A stretch of 7,459 bases of DNA, from NCBI GenBank assembly GCA_035513995.1, contig DATKBL010000057.1, positions 1 to 7,459 of the forward strand, given 5' to 3'. Shown here in pieces: positions 1-6,427 of this stretch. The translations under genes were made by a program, and so were the position numbers. Within the stretch, counting starts at the first letter, position 1. The number at the start of each line of letters is the position of its first letter. The stretch comes from DASUTW01 sp035513995. GTDB taxonomy: Bacteria > Actinomycetota > UBA4738 > CALAEC01. The notes under the pieces are model-generated. The model saw nothing but the letters and a program-made list of their open reading frames with translations. It made no database searches and was not told the DNA's origin.

Positions 1-212
1 AGGAGGCCGTCCACCGGCCCAGCGATCGGCCGGCGGTCGGCGGTGACCGTGGAGACGACGAGCACCTGCACCCCCTGCAGGAGATCGGGGAGCTCTTCGG
101 CCGTCAGCCTGCGCTCGTCCTGGAGGATGCCCCGGAGGTGCGAGCCTCCGGCCGCGTGACTCTCGTCGAGGAGCCGCTGCAGCCGCTCGAGGTCCTCCGG
201 CGTCTCGTGCAA
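1..212 (-). CDS. Pyridoxamine 5'-phosphate oxidase-like split-barrel protein, N-terminal part (runs off window)
   Basis: The visible 70 residues begin (M)HETPEDLERLQRLLDES, continue through HLRGIL and ERRLTAEEL, and reach the first strands of a flavin-type split barrel, VLVVSTVTADRRPIAGPVDG (about residues 50-69). That last stretch is the typical opening of the PPOX/FMN-binding family, where a hydrophobic strand is followed by T-x-x-x-x-RP-x-x-x-PVDG. Family members bind FMN, F420 or haem, and the cofactor cannot be told from this fragment. The start is the TTG at 210-212. An in-frame TGA lies about 10 codons upstream, no ATG or GTG lies between, and GAGGAG from the end of the EF-G gene sits 10 nt before it. 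The start lies 7 nt past the EF-G stop codon, so the two genes are probably co-transcribed and translationally coupled. The rest of the gene lies beyond the left edge. Confidence 0.72.
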   Translation of the reverse strand, partial: MHETPEDLERLQRLLDESHAAGGSHLRGILQDERRLTAEELPDLLQGVQVLVVSTVTADRRPIAGPVDGL

Positions 213-219
213 CGCCGGG

Positions 220-2301
220 CTACTCCTCGGAGCCCCCGGCCTTCAGCTCCTGGACCAGCTTGTCGGCGATGTGCGAGGGGACCTCCTCGTAGTGCGAGAA
301 GCGCATCGAGAAGCTCCCGTGCCCCCCGGTGATCGAGCGCAGGTCGATGGAGTACCGCGTCATCTCGGTGAGCGGCACCTGAGCGCGGATCCGCGTCTTG
401 CCCGTGCCGGTCGGTTCCATCCCCTGGACCTTGCCTCGCTTCGCGTTCAGGTCGCCCATGATGTCGCCGGTCATCGTCTCGGGGACGAGCACCTCGACAT
501 CCACGAGCGGCTCGAGGAGGACCAGGCCGGCCTTCTGCGTCGCGTCCTTGAAGGCGAGCGCCCCCGCGATCTGGAAGGCCATGTCCGAGGAGTCCACCGA
601 GTGGTACTTGCCGTCATAGAGGGTGACCTTCACGTCCACGACGGGGAAGCCGGCCAACACGCCCTCCTGCATCGCCTTGACGATGCCCTTCTCGACCGAG
701 CCGATGAACTGGTTCGGGACCGACCCGCCGAAGATCTCGTCCTCGAACACGAAGCCCTCTCCGTGCCCGAGCGGCTCGACGCGGATGTTGCAGACGCCGT
801 ACTGGCCGTGCCCGCCCGACTGCTTGACGTGGCGGCCGAGTCCCTCGGCCTTCCCGCGGATCGTCTCCTTGAACGCGACCTTCGCGGGCTCGGTCGTGAC
901 CTCGACGCCGAACTTCCGATGCATCCGCTCGATCATCACGTCGATGTGCGCCTCGCCCATCCCGGTGACGACGGTCTGTCCGGTCTCGATGCGGCGCTCG
1001 ACCGTGATCGTCGGGTCCTCGTCCTGGATCTTCTGGAGGGCGGTGGAGAGCTTGTCCTCGTCGCCCTGCGTCTTCGGCTGGACGGCGACCGCGTAGAGGG
1101 GCTCCGCCCACTCCACCGCGGTCACCCTGACGGGCGAGTCCTTCGCCGTGAGGGTGTCGCCGGTCGAGGTCTCCGAGAGCTTCGAGACGGCGGCGATGTC
1201 GCCGGCCGGCACGTCGGCGACGTTCTCGTGCTCCTTCCCGCGGAGCGTGAAGATCTGGTGGATCCGCTCGTCGCTTCCCTTCGTGGCGTTGTGGATCGAG
1301 GAGTCGGGGCGCATCCGACCGGAGAGCACCCGGAAGAGCGAGATCTTCCCCACGTACGGGTCCGAGAAGCTCTTGAACACGAACGCGGCGAGCGGGCCGT
1401 TCGGGTCGGACTCCCGGTCCTCCTCGTCGCCGGACTTCGTCAACACCGTGGCCGGGGGCCGGTCAGTGGGGGCGGGGAACGCGTCCACGATCAGGTCGGC
1501 GAGGCGGTCGACGCCCTTGGCCGAGGCCGCCGCGCCGACGAGCACCGGCACGAACCGCGCCTGGAGGAAGCCGCTCTTGACGCCCGAGATGATCTCCTCC
1601 GCGGACAGCTCGCCCTCCTCGAGGTACTTCTCTAGGAGGTCGTCGTCGCCCTCGGCCACAGCCTCGGCGAGCTTCTCGCGCATCGGCTCGGCCTTGCCGG
1701 CGATGTCGTCGGGCCAGTGGCCCTCCTCGCTCTTCGGCCCGCTCGGATAGCGGTAGGCCTTCCCCGTGAGCAGGTCGGCGACCCCCTCGAACTCGTGCTC
1801 CTCGCCGATCGGGAACTGGAGCGGGGCCACCTGGGTGCCGAACGCCTGCACGAGCTGACCGAGGGTCCGTTCGAACGAGGCCCGCTCGCGGTCGATCTTG
1901 TTCACGAAGATCGCCCGAGGGATGCCCGCCTCGACGGCCATCTCCCACACGACCTCGTGCTGGACCTGCACGCCGTCCACGGCCGAGACGACGAAGAGCG
2001 CCGCGTCGGCCGCGTGCAGCGCGGCCTGCACGTCGCCGATGAAGTCGGCGTAGCCGGGCGCGTCGAGGAGGTTGATCTTGGTGCCCTTCCACTCGAAGGG
2101 AGCCATGGCCAGCGAGACGCTGATCTGCTTCTTCTGCTCCTCGGGCTCGAAGTCGGTGACGGTGCTCCCCTCCTCGACGGTCCCCATCCGGGTGGTGGCC
2201 CCGGCGGCGGAGAGGAGGGCCTCGGCGAGGGTGGTCTTCCCGGTGCCGCCGTGGCCGACGAGCAGGACGTTGCGGATCGCGTTCGGTTCGTAGCTGTTCA
2301 T
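220..2301 (-). CDS. fusA2: Elongation factor G-like protein (EF-G2 family translational GTPase)
   Basis: A 693-residue protein with the full five-domain EF-G layout. Its GTPase motifs are a P-loop GHGGTGKT (16-23), a G3 motif DAPGYADF (80-87) and a G4 motif NKID (134-137). The domain IV marker GGHGQYGVCNIRV and a C-terminal domain V ending near GGHGSFSMRFSHYEEVP are present. It is a paralogue rather than the housekeeping EF-G. The P-loop lacks the GHIDAGKT form, switch I reads KKQISV where EF-G has RGITI, and the catalytic His of DTPGH is Tyr84. The same DAPGY form is known from Thermus EF-G-2, and the mycobacterial EF-G2 is reported to lack ribosome-stimulated GTPase activity. The cellular role is therefore uncertain and may not be ordinary translocation. 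The ATG at 2301 is chosen because GAGGTG lies 3 nt upstream. A GTG at 2328 lies between the TATAAT box and the expected transcript start, so it is unlikely to be used. Confidence 0.93.
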   Translation of the reverse strand: MNSYEPNAIRNVLLVGHGGTGKTTLAEALLSAAGATTRMGTVEEGSTVTDFEPEEQKKQISVSLAMAPFEWKGTKINLLDAPGYADFIGDVQAALHAADAALFVVSAVDGVQVQHEVVWEMAVEAGIPRAIFVNKIDRERASFERTLGQLVQAFGTQVAPLQFPIGEEHEFEGVADLLTGKAYRYPSGPKSEEGHWPDDIAGKAEPMREKLAEAVAEGDDDLLEKYLEEGELSAEEIISGVKSGFLQARFVPVLVGAAASAKGVDRLADLIVDAFPAPTDRPPATVLTKSGDEEDRESDPNGPLAAFVFKSFSDPYVGKISLFRVLSGRMRPDSSIHNATKGSDERIHQIFTLRGKEHENVADVPAGDIAAVSKLSETSTGDTLTAKDSPVRVTAVEWAEPLYAVAVQPKTQGDEDKLSTALQKIQDEDPTITVERRIETGQTVVTGMGEAHIDVMIERMHRKFGVEVTTEPAKVAFKETIRGKAEGLGRHVKQSGGHGQYGVCNIRVEPLGHGEGFVFEDEIFGGSVPNQFIGSVEKGIVKAMQEGVLAGFPVVDVKVTLYDGKYHSVDSSDMAFQIAGALAFKDATQKAGLVLLEPLVDVEVLVPETMTGDIMGDLNAKRGKVQGMEPTGTGKTRIRAQVPLTEMTRYSIDLRSITGGHGSFSMRFSHYEEVPSHIADKLVQELKAGGSEE

Positions 2302-2304
2302 CGG

Positions 2305-2310
2305 CACCTC
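2305..2310 (-). promoter_or_regulatory. Ribosome binding site deciding the EF-G2 start
   Basis: GAGGTG on the minus strand is separated by CCG from the ATG at 2301. It supports this ATG over the in-frame GTG nine codons upstream. Confidence 0.6.
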
Positions 2311-2330
2311 ATGGGGTCGGCGTTCCACGG

Positions 2331-2336
2331 ATTATA
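2331..2336 (-). promoter_or_regulatory. -10 box (TATAAT) of the EF-G2 promoter
   Basis: A perfect TATAAT occurs on the minus strand in otherwise very GC-rich sequence, about 30 bp upstream of the EF-G2 ATG. Transcription would begin near 2324. A -35 hexamer at the usual distance is weak (GAACGC around 2354-2359), so the promoter is identified mainly by the -10 element and its position. Confidence 0.55.
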
Positions 2337-2388
2337 GGCGGGGCTCCGCGCGCGCGTTCCGGCCGTCGGAGGCCCGGCGGCGCCATGC

Positions 2389-2394
2389 TACGCT
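2389..2394 (+). promoter_or_regulatory. Putative -10 box of the lipid operon, possible leaderless transcript
   Basis: TACGCT matches the actinobacterial TANNNT -10 pattern. Transcription would start about 7 bp downstream (2401-2405), that is at or next to the ATG at 2405. No Shine-Dalgarno sequence precedes that ATG, which agrees with a leaderless mRNA, as is common in Actinomycetota. No convincing -35 element is seen. Confidence 0.4.
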
Positions 2395-2404
2395 CGCATA
2401 CCCC

Positions 2405-2923
2405 ATGGAGCAGACCATCCGACCCCGCCCGTCCGCGGTGTGGACGATCCTCGTCGGAGCCGTCCTGGCCGCGGCCTCGGCGTCGATCTTCGCCCTCCTC
2501 GGCGAGCTCGCGCTGGCGGGCGCGGCGATCGGGATCGCGACGCTGGCGCTGCTGGTGGCCGGATGGAGCGCCCGGCAGCTGGGCACGCCCCGGGTGCGCT
2601 TCGTCGGCTCGCTCGTCGAGCGCGCGGTGGACGCGGCGATCCTCGGGTCGCTGGCGTGGGCGCTGCTGCCGACGCGGCAGGGCGTGGCCGCTCTGGTGGC
2701 GCTCTCGGGCTCCTACGTCGCGGCGTACGTGCGCGTGAAGGGCGAGGGGCTCGGGTTCGAGGTCCACGCCTGGGCGCTCGCCTGGCCCCTGGCGATGGCG
2801 GCCCTGACGGTGGGCCTGGTCGCGGGGGCGGTGGAGGCCGGTCTCTGGGGGGCCGCGGCGATCTCGATCGCCGCGGCCCTGGCCAGGTCGCTCGAGGTCG
2901 CGCGGCAGCGGGAGCCGTCATGA
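2405..2923 (+). CDS. Degenerate CDP-alcohol phosphatidyltransferase-like membrane protein at the pgsA position
   Basis: A 172-residue, strongly hydrophobic protein with about four to five membrane segments (roughly 12-32, 36-53, 77-88, 94-108, 122-155). It occupies the place of pgsA, the phosphatidylinositol-phosphate synthase gene that precedes patA and pimA in mycobacteria. Aligned by eye to that enzyme, the LDxxDGxxAR...GxxxDxxxD signature is recognisable but ruined. G53 and A56-R57 are kept, the first two Asp become L49 and A52, the third becomes G68 and the fourth becomes E72. Nearby positions still match (R65, R73, D76, and AYVRVKGEGLG at 107-117 against SYIKARAEASG). It is also about 45 residues shorter than the roughly 217-residue enzyme, mainly at the N-terminus. 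Seen: the residues and gene order. Inferred: a non-catalytic relative, perhaps a membrane partner or scaffold. It overlaps the next gene by ATGA. An unrelated small membrane protein remains possible. Confidence 0.75.
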   Translation: MEQTIRPRPSAVWTILVGAVLAAASASIFALLGELALAGAAIGIATLALLVAGWSARQLGTPRVRFVGSLVERAVDAAILGSLAWALLPTRQGVAALVALSGSYVAAYVRVKGEGLGFEVHAWALAWPLAMAALTVGLVAGAVEAGLWGAAAISIAAALARSLEVARQREPS

Positions 2924-3873
2924 GCGAGCGGGAGACGTTCGCCGAGACCTTCTCGTACTGGTACTACCGATCTGCCGAGTGGGCGGCCCGCACCCTCCCC
3001 GAGCGCCTGGGACGGCGCCTCTTCGCGGGGGCGGCGGCGGTCGAGCATGCCCGGAACCACGGCCAGCGCCGGGTCGTCTCCCGGAACCTGGCACGGGTGC
3101 TGGGCAAGCCGCCCGACAGCCCCGAGGTCCGCGCCGCGGTCCGGGAGGCGTTCGACTCCTACGGACGGTACTGGTACGACACCTTCCTCCTTCGGGCCCT
3201 GCCGGACCAGGAGATACGCAAGCGCTTCGAGATGCGCGGGATCGAGATCATCGACGCCGCGCTCGAGCGGGGGAGGGGAGGGCTCTTCTGCCTCCCGCAC
3301 CTCGGCAACTGGGACGCGGCGGGCCGTTGGATGACCCTCCACGGCTACTCGCTGACGGCCGTCGCCGAGAGGCTCCGTCCCGAGCGGCTCTCCCGGCTCT
3401 TCCTGCAGCATCGCGAGGAGCTGGGGATGAAGATCCTCCCGCTCGCCGGCACCCGGAAGGTGGGGGAGGAGCTGCTGGGGCTCATCGCTCGGAACGAAGT
3501 GATCGCGCTCGTCTCCGACCGGGACCTGAAGGGCCGAGGTGTGGAGGTGGAGATGTTCGGGGCCACCCGGAAGCTGCCGGCCGGTCCCGCGCTCCTGTCC
3601 CTCACCAGTGGGTCGCCGCTGATCCCTTGCGCCATGTACGACACCGCGGACGACGGATGGCTCTGCCTGATCACCGAGCCGATCGAGGTCGAGAGGACCG
3701 ACGTGCTCCGGGACGACGTCACCGCCCTCACCAGGAAGCTGGCCGGCCGCTTCGAAGAGTTCATCGCCGCCGCCCCCACCCAGTGGCACATGTGGCAGCC
3801 GGCCTGGCCGGAGGACGAGATCGACGCGCCCCACGGCTCGGGCTTGGAGCCGGCCCCGGCCGAGGACGCTTGA
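2920..3873 (+). CDS. patA: Phosphatidylinositol mannoside acyltransferase-like LPLAT (PatA type)
   Basis: A 317-residue member of the lipid A biosynthesis/PIM acyltransferase family, which transfers an acyl chain from acyl-CoA to the mannose of PIM1/PIM2 at the inner face of the membrane. The catalytic HX4D motif is HLGNWD (H127-D132). Later family blocks are AERLRPERL, SDRDLKGRGVEVEMFG and LPAGPALLSLTSGSPLIP, followed by WHMWQPAWP near the C-terminus, where the family often has QWHMFQP. The length is close to that of family members. The start at 2920 is the ATG in the ATGA overlap with the preceding stop and has GGGAG five bases upstream. A longer in-frame opening upstream would overlap the previous gene and carries no family similarity. 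Position before pimA matches the mycobacterial PIM locus. Acyl specificity cannot be read from sequence. Confidence 0.88.
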   Translation: MSERETFAETFSYWYYRSAEWAARTLPERLGRRLFAGAAAVEHARNHGQRRVVSRNLARVLGKPPDSPEVRAAVREAFDSYGRYWYDTFLLRALPDQEIRKRFEMRGIEIIDAALERGRGGLFCLPHLGNWDAAGRWMTLHGYSLTAVAERLRPERLSRLFLQHREELGMKILPLAGTRKVGEELLGLIARNEVIALVSDRDLKGRGVEVEMFGATRKLPAGPALLSLTSGSPLIPCAMYDTADDGWLCLITEPIEVERTDVLRDDVTALTRKLAGRFEEFIAAAPTQWHMWQPAWPEDEIDAPHGSGLEPAPAEDA

Positions 3874-4967
3874 TGAGGATCGCCCTCGCCTGCCCCTACG
3901 CCTGGGACGCGCCGGGCGGGGTGCAGGTCCACGTGGGTCAGCTCGCCGCGCGGCTCCGCGACCGGGGCCACAGGGTCCTCGTCGTCGCGCCCTCGCGAGC
4001 GGAGCATCCGGATCCCCACGTGATCTCGATCGGCCGGACGATCCCCGTGCCGGTGAACGGGTCGATCGCGCAGATCGCGCCGTCGCCGGCGGCCGCCCGG
4101 CGGACCCGGCAGGCGCTCGACGACTTCGGCCCCGACGTCGTCCACGCGCACGAGCCGTTCGTCCCCAGCGCATCGATGTTCGCGGTGCGGTGGGGGGCCG
4201 CCCCGGTCGTCGCCACCTTCCACGCCTACGCCGACCGCTCGCCGCTGCTGGCGGCGGCGGCGCCCGCGCTGCGCCGCCTCTGGCAGGGACTGGCCGTCCG
4301 GGTCGCCGTCTCGGAGGCGGCCCGAAGCTTCGTGCAGCGGCGCTTCCGGGGCGAGGTGCGGGTGGTCCCCAACGGCGTCGAGGTCGACCTCTTCCGGAAG
4401 GCCGACCCCGCCGACCTTCCGGAGGGCAGGCGGATCCTCTTCGTGAACCGCCTCGACCCGCGGAAGGGGTTCGCGGTGATGACGGAGGCGTTCGGCCTGC
4501 TGTCGCGGACGCACCCCGACGCTCTCCTGGTGGTGGCGGGCGACGGGAAGGAGCGGACGGCCGTGGCCGGCCTCCCGCGCCCGCTCCGGGACCGTGTGGT
4601 CATGCTGGGCAACGTCCCCCACGACCTGCTCCCGCCCTACCACGCGGCGAGCGAGGTCTTCGCCGCCCCCGCCGTGGGGCGAGAGAGCTTCGGCATCGTG
4701 CTGGTCGAGGCGATGGCCGCGGGGCTCCCGGTGGTGGCGAGCGACATCCCCGGCTACCGGGAGGTGGTCCGGAGAGACGAGGACGGCCTGCTGGTGCCGC
4801 CGCGCGACCCGGGCGCCCTGGCCGCCGCGCTCCGATCGATCCTGGACGACCCCGACCTCGCCAAGCGGCTGGCGAGGGCCGGCGTGGCGCGCTCGGCCCG
4901 CTACTCGTGGGACACCGTCACGCGCGAGGTGGAGTCGACCTACGAGGAGGCCGTGGGTGGAGCCTGA
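3873..4967 (+). CDS. pimA: Phosphatidyl-myo-inositol mannosyltransferase (PimA-like GT4 glycosyltransferase)
   Basis: A 364-residue GT-B, GT4-family enzyme expected to transfer mannose from GDP-mannose to phosphatidylinositol on the cytosolic side of the membrane, the first step of PIM synthesis. The N-terminus MRIALACPYAWDAPGGVQVH contains the Gly loop (G15-G16). IPVPVNGSIA (57-66) and VVATFH ending in H117, equivalent to the catalytic His of mycobacterial PimA, follow. A basic patch R76, R77, R79 matches the membrane-binding cluster of PimA. The C-terminal domain has NRLDPRKG (R193, K198) and the EX7E motif GRESFGIVLVEAM (E271, E279). One oddity is Asn192 where PimA has Gly before the Arg. 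The start is the ATG in TGATG, overlapping the acyltransferase stop by one base. PimA and other PIM mannosyltransferases look alike, but the gene order and N-terminal match favour PimA. Confidence 0.9.
   Translation: MRIALACPYAWDAPGGVQVHVGQLAARLRDRGHRVLVVAPSRAEHPDPHVISIGRTIPVPVNGSIAQIAPSPAAARRTRQALDDFGPDVVHAHEPFVPSASMFAVRWGAAPVVATFHAYADRSPLLAAAAPALRRLWQGLAVRVAVSEAARSFVQRRFRGEVRVVPNGVEVDLFRKADPADLPEGRRILFVNRLDPRKGFAVMTEAFGLLSRTHPDALLVVAGDGKERTAVAGLPRPLRDRVVMLGNVPHDLLPPYHAASEVFAAPAVGRESFGIVLVEAMAAGLPVVASDIPGYREVVRRDEDGLLVPPRDPGALAAALRSILDDPDLAKRLARAGVARSARYSWDTVTREVESTYEEAVGGA
4944..4950 (+). promoter_or_regulatory. Internal ribosome binding site for the phosphatase gene
   Basis: GAGGAGG lies inside the end of pimA, six bases before the GTG at 4957. 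It fixes this GTG as the start of the downstream gene and explains its translation despite the 11-base overlap with pimA. Confidence 0.65.
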
Positions 4968-5883
4968 GCGGTTCGCCCTCTCGGTCGCCCGCGCCGTCCG
5001 CGAGGCGGTCCTCCCGATGTTCGGCCGGCCGGAGGCTCGCCGCCGAGCGGGGACCGCCGCCGGAGGCGACCCGACCTTCGCCATCGACGAGGTCGCCGAG
5101 CTCGCCGCCGAGAAGCTCTTCGAGGAGCGCGGCGACCTCGCCTACTTCACGGAGGACGCCGGTCTACGGGTCGTGGGCTCACCCGAGGCGCTCTTCCTGG
5201 TCGACCCGGTCGACGGCACGCGACCCGCCGTGGCGGGCTTCGAGACGTGCTGCGTCACCGTCGCCGTGGCCCCCTTCGGCGAGGGCCTCTCGATCGCCGA
5301 CCTCGCCTACGGGTGCGTCGTCGAGATCGCCACCGGCACGGTTTTCGAGGCGCGGCGCGGGGGCGGGGCGCGCGCCGACGGCGCGGAGCTCCGGCCGTCC
5401 GAGGCGACCGGCCTCCGGGGGATGCTCTGGGCCGGAGGCTTCCGGGGCCAGCCGGCGGTCCCCACCGCCGCCGCCCTCGAGGAGGCGTTCGACGCGCCGG
5501 GCGCCGAGGGGGCCTTCTTCGACCAGGGAAGCGCGGCCTACTCGCTGACCCGGATCGCCACGGGCCAGCTCGACGCCTACCTCGACGTGGGCCAGGCCCT
5601 CGTGGAGGAGGTCCCGGGGATGGAGGCGCGGTTCCGCGAGGTCGGCGGCGGCCACGTCCTCAACACCACCACCTACGACACCGCTGCCGGGTACCTTCTC
5701 CTCGAGGAGATGGGCCTCCCGGTGACCGACGCTCGCGGGGCGCCGGTGGGGGAGGTCCCCCTCTTCGAGGCCGACGGGAGGGCCACCCTCGTCTCCACGG
5801 TGGCCGCCTGCACCCCCGAGCTGCACGAGACGCTGCTGGCCCTGGTCGGCCGAGGGATCGACAGGCTCCGCTCCGAGGCCTGA
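4957..5883 (+). CDS. Inositol monophosphatase-family phosphatase of the PIM operon
   Basis: A 308-residue member of the Li+-sensitive, Mg2+-dependent phosphatase superfamily (IMPase/FBPase/CysQ). The metal site is complete: E66 in FTED, D83 and D86 in DPVDGT (83-88), and D241 in YDTAAG (240-245), where most family members have W-D-x-A-A-G. GDPTFAIDE (37-45) is the N-terminal substrate-side block. After DPVDGT the sequence is RPAVAGFETCCV rather than the usual NF..G, which marks a distinct subfamily. The GTG start at 4957 is chosen from the GAGGAGG six bases upstream; it overlaps the pimA stop by 11 bases, implying tight coupling. Family knowledge suggests an inositol- or sugar-phosphate substrate. 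Given the operon, inositol phosphate or phosphatidylinositol phosphate are the natural candidates, but this is inference. A fructose-bisphosphatase-like or CysQ-like activity cannot be excluded. Confidence 0.87.
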   Translation: MEPERFALSVARAVREAVLPMFGRPEARRRAGTAAGGDPTFAIDEVAELAAEKLFEERGDLAYFTEDAGLRVVGSPEALFLVDPVDGTRPAVAGFETCCVTVAVAPFGEGLSIADLAYGCVVEIATGTVFEARRGGGARADGAELRPSEATGLRGMLWAGGFRGQPAVPTAAALEEAFDAPGAEGAFFDQGSAAYSLTRIATGQLDAYLDVGQALVEEVPGMEARFREVGGGHVLNTTTYDTAAGYLLLEEMGLPVTDARGAPVGEVPLFEADGRATLVSTVAACTPELHETLLALVGRGIDRLRSEA

Positions 5884-5884
5884 G

Positions 5885-5902
5885 CCTCACACCGTGGTGA
5901 GG
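5885..5902. terminator. Short dyad between the convergent gene ends, possible bidirectional terminator
   Basis: CCTCAC and GTGAGG are separated by six bases, and the dyad spans the junction of the two convergent genes, including the stop codon of the lipoprotein gene. No T-run follows on either strand, so intrinsic termination is doubtful. The gap between the stops is only 3 bp and leaves no room for another terminator. Confidence 0.25.
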
Positions 5903-6375
5903 TAGCCCTCCATTCGGCCGTGCACGTCGCACTGGAAGAGGTACCGTCCGGCCTCCAACTCAGGGACCTCGTAGACCACGGTCCTCGGCCCCGCGAAGAT
6001 CTCCCCCAGGTAGATCGGGTGCGCCATCAGCCCGAGGCCCATGTCGTTCAGCGGATACACGGAGACGTTGTGCTCGTACTGGTCCTGATTCTCGTAGACG
6101 ATCTGGAAGGGCTCGTCGGCCGGCGCCTCCAGCTCCGTCGGCTCGAACACCGAGTCGAGCGAGACGATCTCCACGGCCGGCATCGAGGGGTCGGGCTGGG
6201 CGTCCTCCTCGGCCGCCTCCTCGGCCGCCTGGGCCTCCGCTTCACCGGCGTCGGTGGGTCCGGTGTCCTCCCCGCCGCATGCCGCCGCCGCGGCGAGGAT
6301 CAGGACGAGCAGGAACGGCAGGAGCCCCGTACGAGCGCGCCCCTGCCGGCGGTGAGTATCCATGAGCCGTGTCAT
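5887..6375 (-). CDS. Cupredoxin-domain lipoprotein (putative type 1 copper protein)
   Basis: A 162-residue exported protein. A basic N-terminus (RRQGRAR, 9-15) and hydrophobic core (17-32) lead to a lipobox-like AAAC with C33 as the likely lipidated residue; Ala at -3 is acceptable but not ideal. Residues about 34-65 are an acidic, Ala/Glu-rich linker. A compact cupredoxin domain follows (about 66-162). The type 1 copper ligands are H102 (EHN), C149, H152 and M155 in CDVHGRM, preceded by the family strand GRYLFQ. It probably carries electrons at the outer face of the membrane, or else binds or buffers copper; no partner oxidase is visible here. The ATG at 6375 is preceded by an excellent AGGAGG with a 5-base spacer. 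A second ATG at 6363 lacks such a site. The reading frame continues upstream but without family similarity. Confidence 0.85.
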   Translation of the reverse strand: MTRLMDTHRRQGRARTGLLPFLLVLILAAAAACGGEDTGPTDAGEAEAQAAEEAAEEDAQPDPSMPAVEIVSLDSVFEPTELEAPADEPFQIVYENQDQYEHNVSVYPLNDMGLGLMAHPIYLGEIFAGPRTVVYEVPELEAGRYLFQCDVHGRMEGYLTTV

Positions 6376-6387
6376 CTCCTCCTCCTT
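6376..6387 (-). promoter_or_regulatory. Strong ribosome binding site of the cupredoxin gene
   Basis: AAGGAGGAGGAG directly abuts the ATG at 6375. The AGGAGG core is five bases from the start, which decides this start over longer in-frame options. Confidence 0.7.
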
Positions 6388-6398
6388 CGCGTGTCCGT

Positions 6399-6411
6399 CC
6401 TCACGGTGAGG
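6399..6411. promoter_or_regulatory. 13-bp perfect palindrome upstream of the cupredoxin gene
   Basis: CCTCAC-G-GTGAGG lies 24 bp upstream of the ATG at 6375, inside the probable 5' leader or promoter. It could be an operator half-site pair or a small leader hairpin. The arms equal those of the dyad at 5885-5902 at the other end of the same gene, which may be chance. No regulator can be named. Confidence 0.3.
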
Positions 6412-6427
6412 GCGGTCTCCCTTGGAA

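Noticed and set aside
271..1635. Long plus-strand reading frame (454 codons) opposite the EF-G2 gene
   Set aside because: It is antisense to a clearly conserved GTPase. Its composition (Arg/Leu/Asp/His-rich, no motif) is the usual shadow of a GC-rich gene on the other strand.
2302..2328. GTG at 2328 as the start of the EF-G2 gene
   Set aside because: It falls between the TATAAT box and the expected transcription start, and the ATG at 2301 has a GAGGTG site and matches the family N-terminus.
2713..4173. Long minus-strand reading frame opposite patA/pimA
   Set aside because: Arg/Gly/Pro-rich with no family motif, and it runs across two well-supported plus-strand genes with intact catalytic motifs.
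3345..5084. 579-codon minus-strand frame opposite patA, pimA and the phosphatase
   Set aside because: It spans three real genes on the other strand, has no recognisable domain, and exists because stop codons are rare at this GC content.
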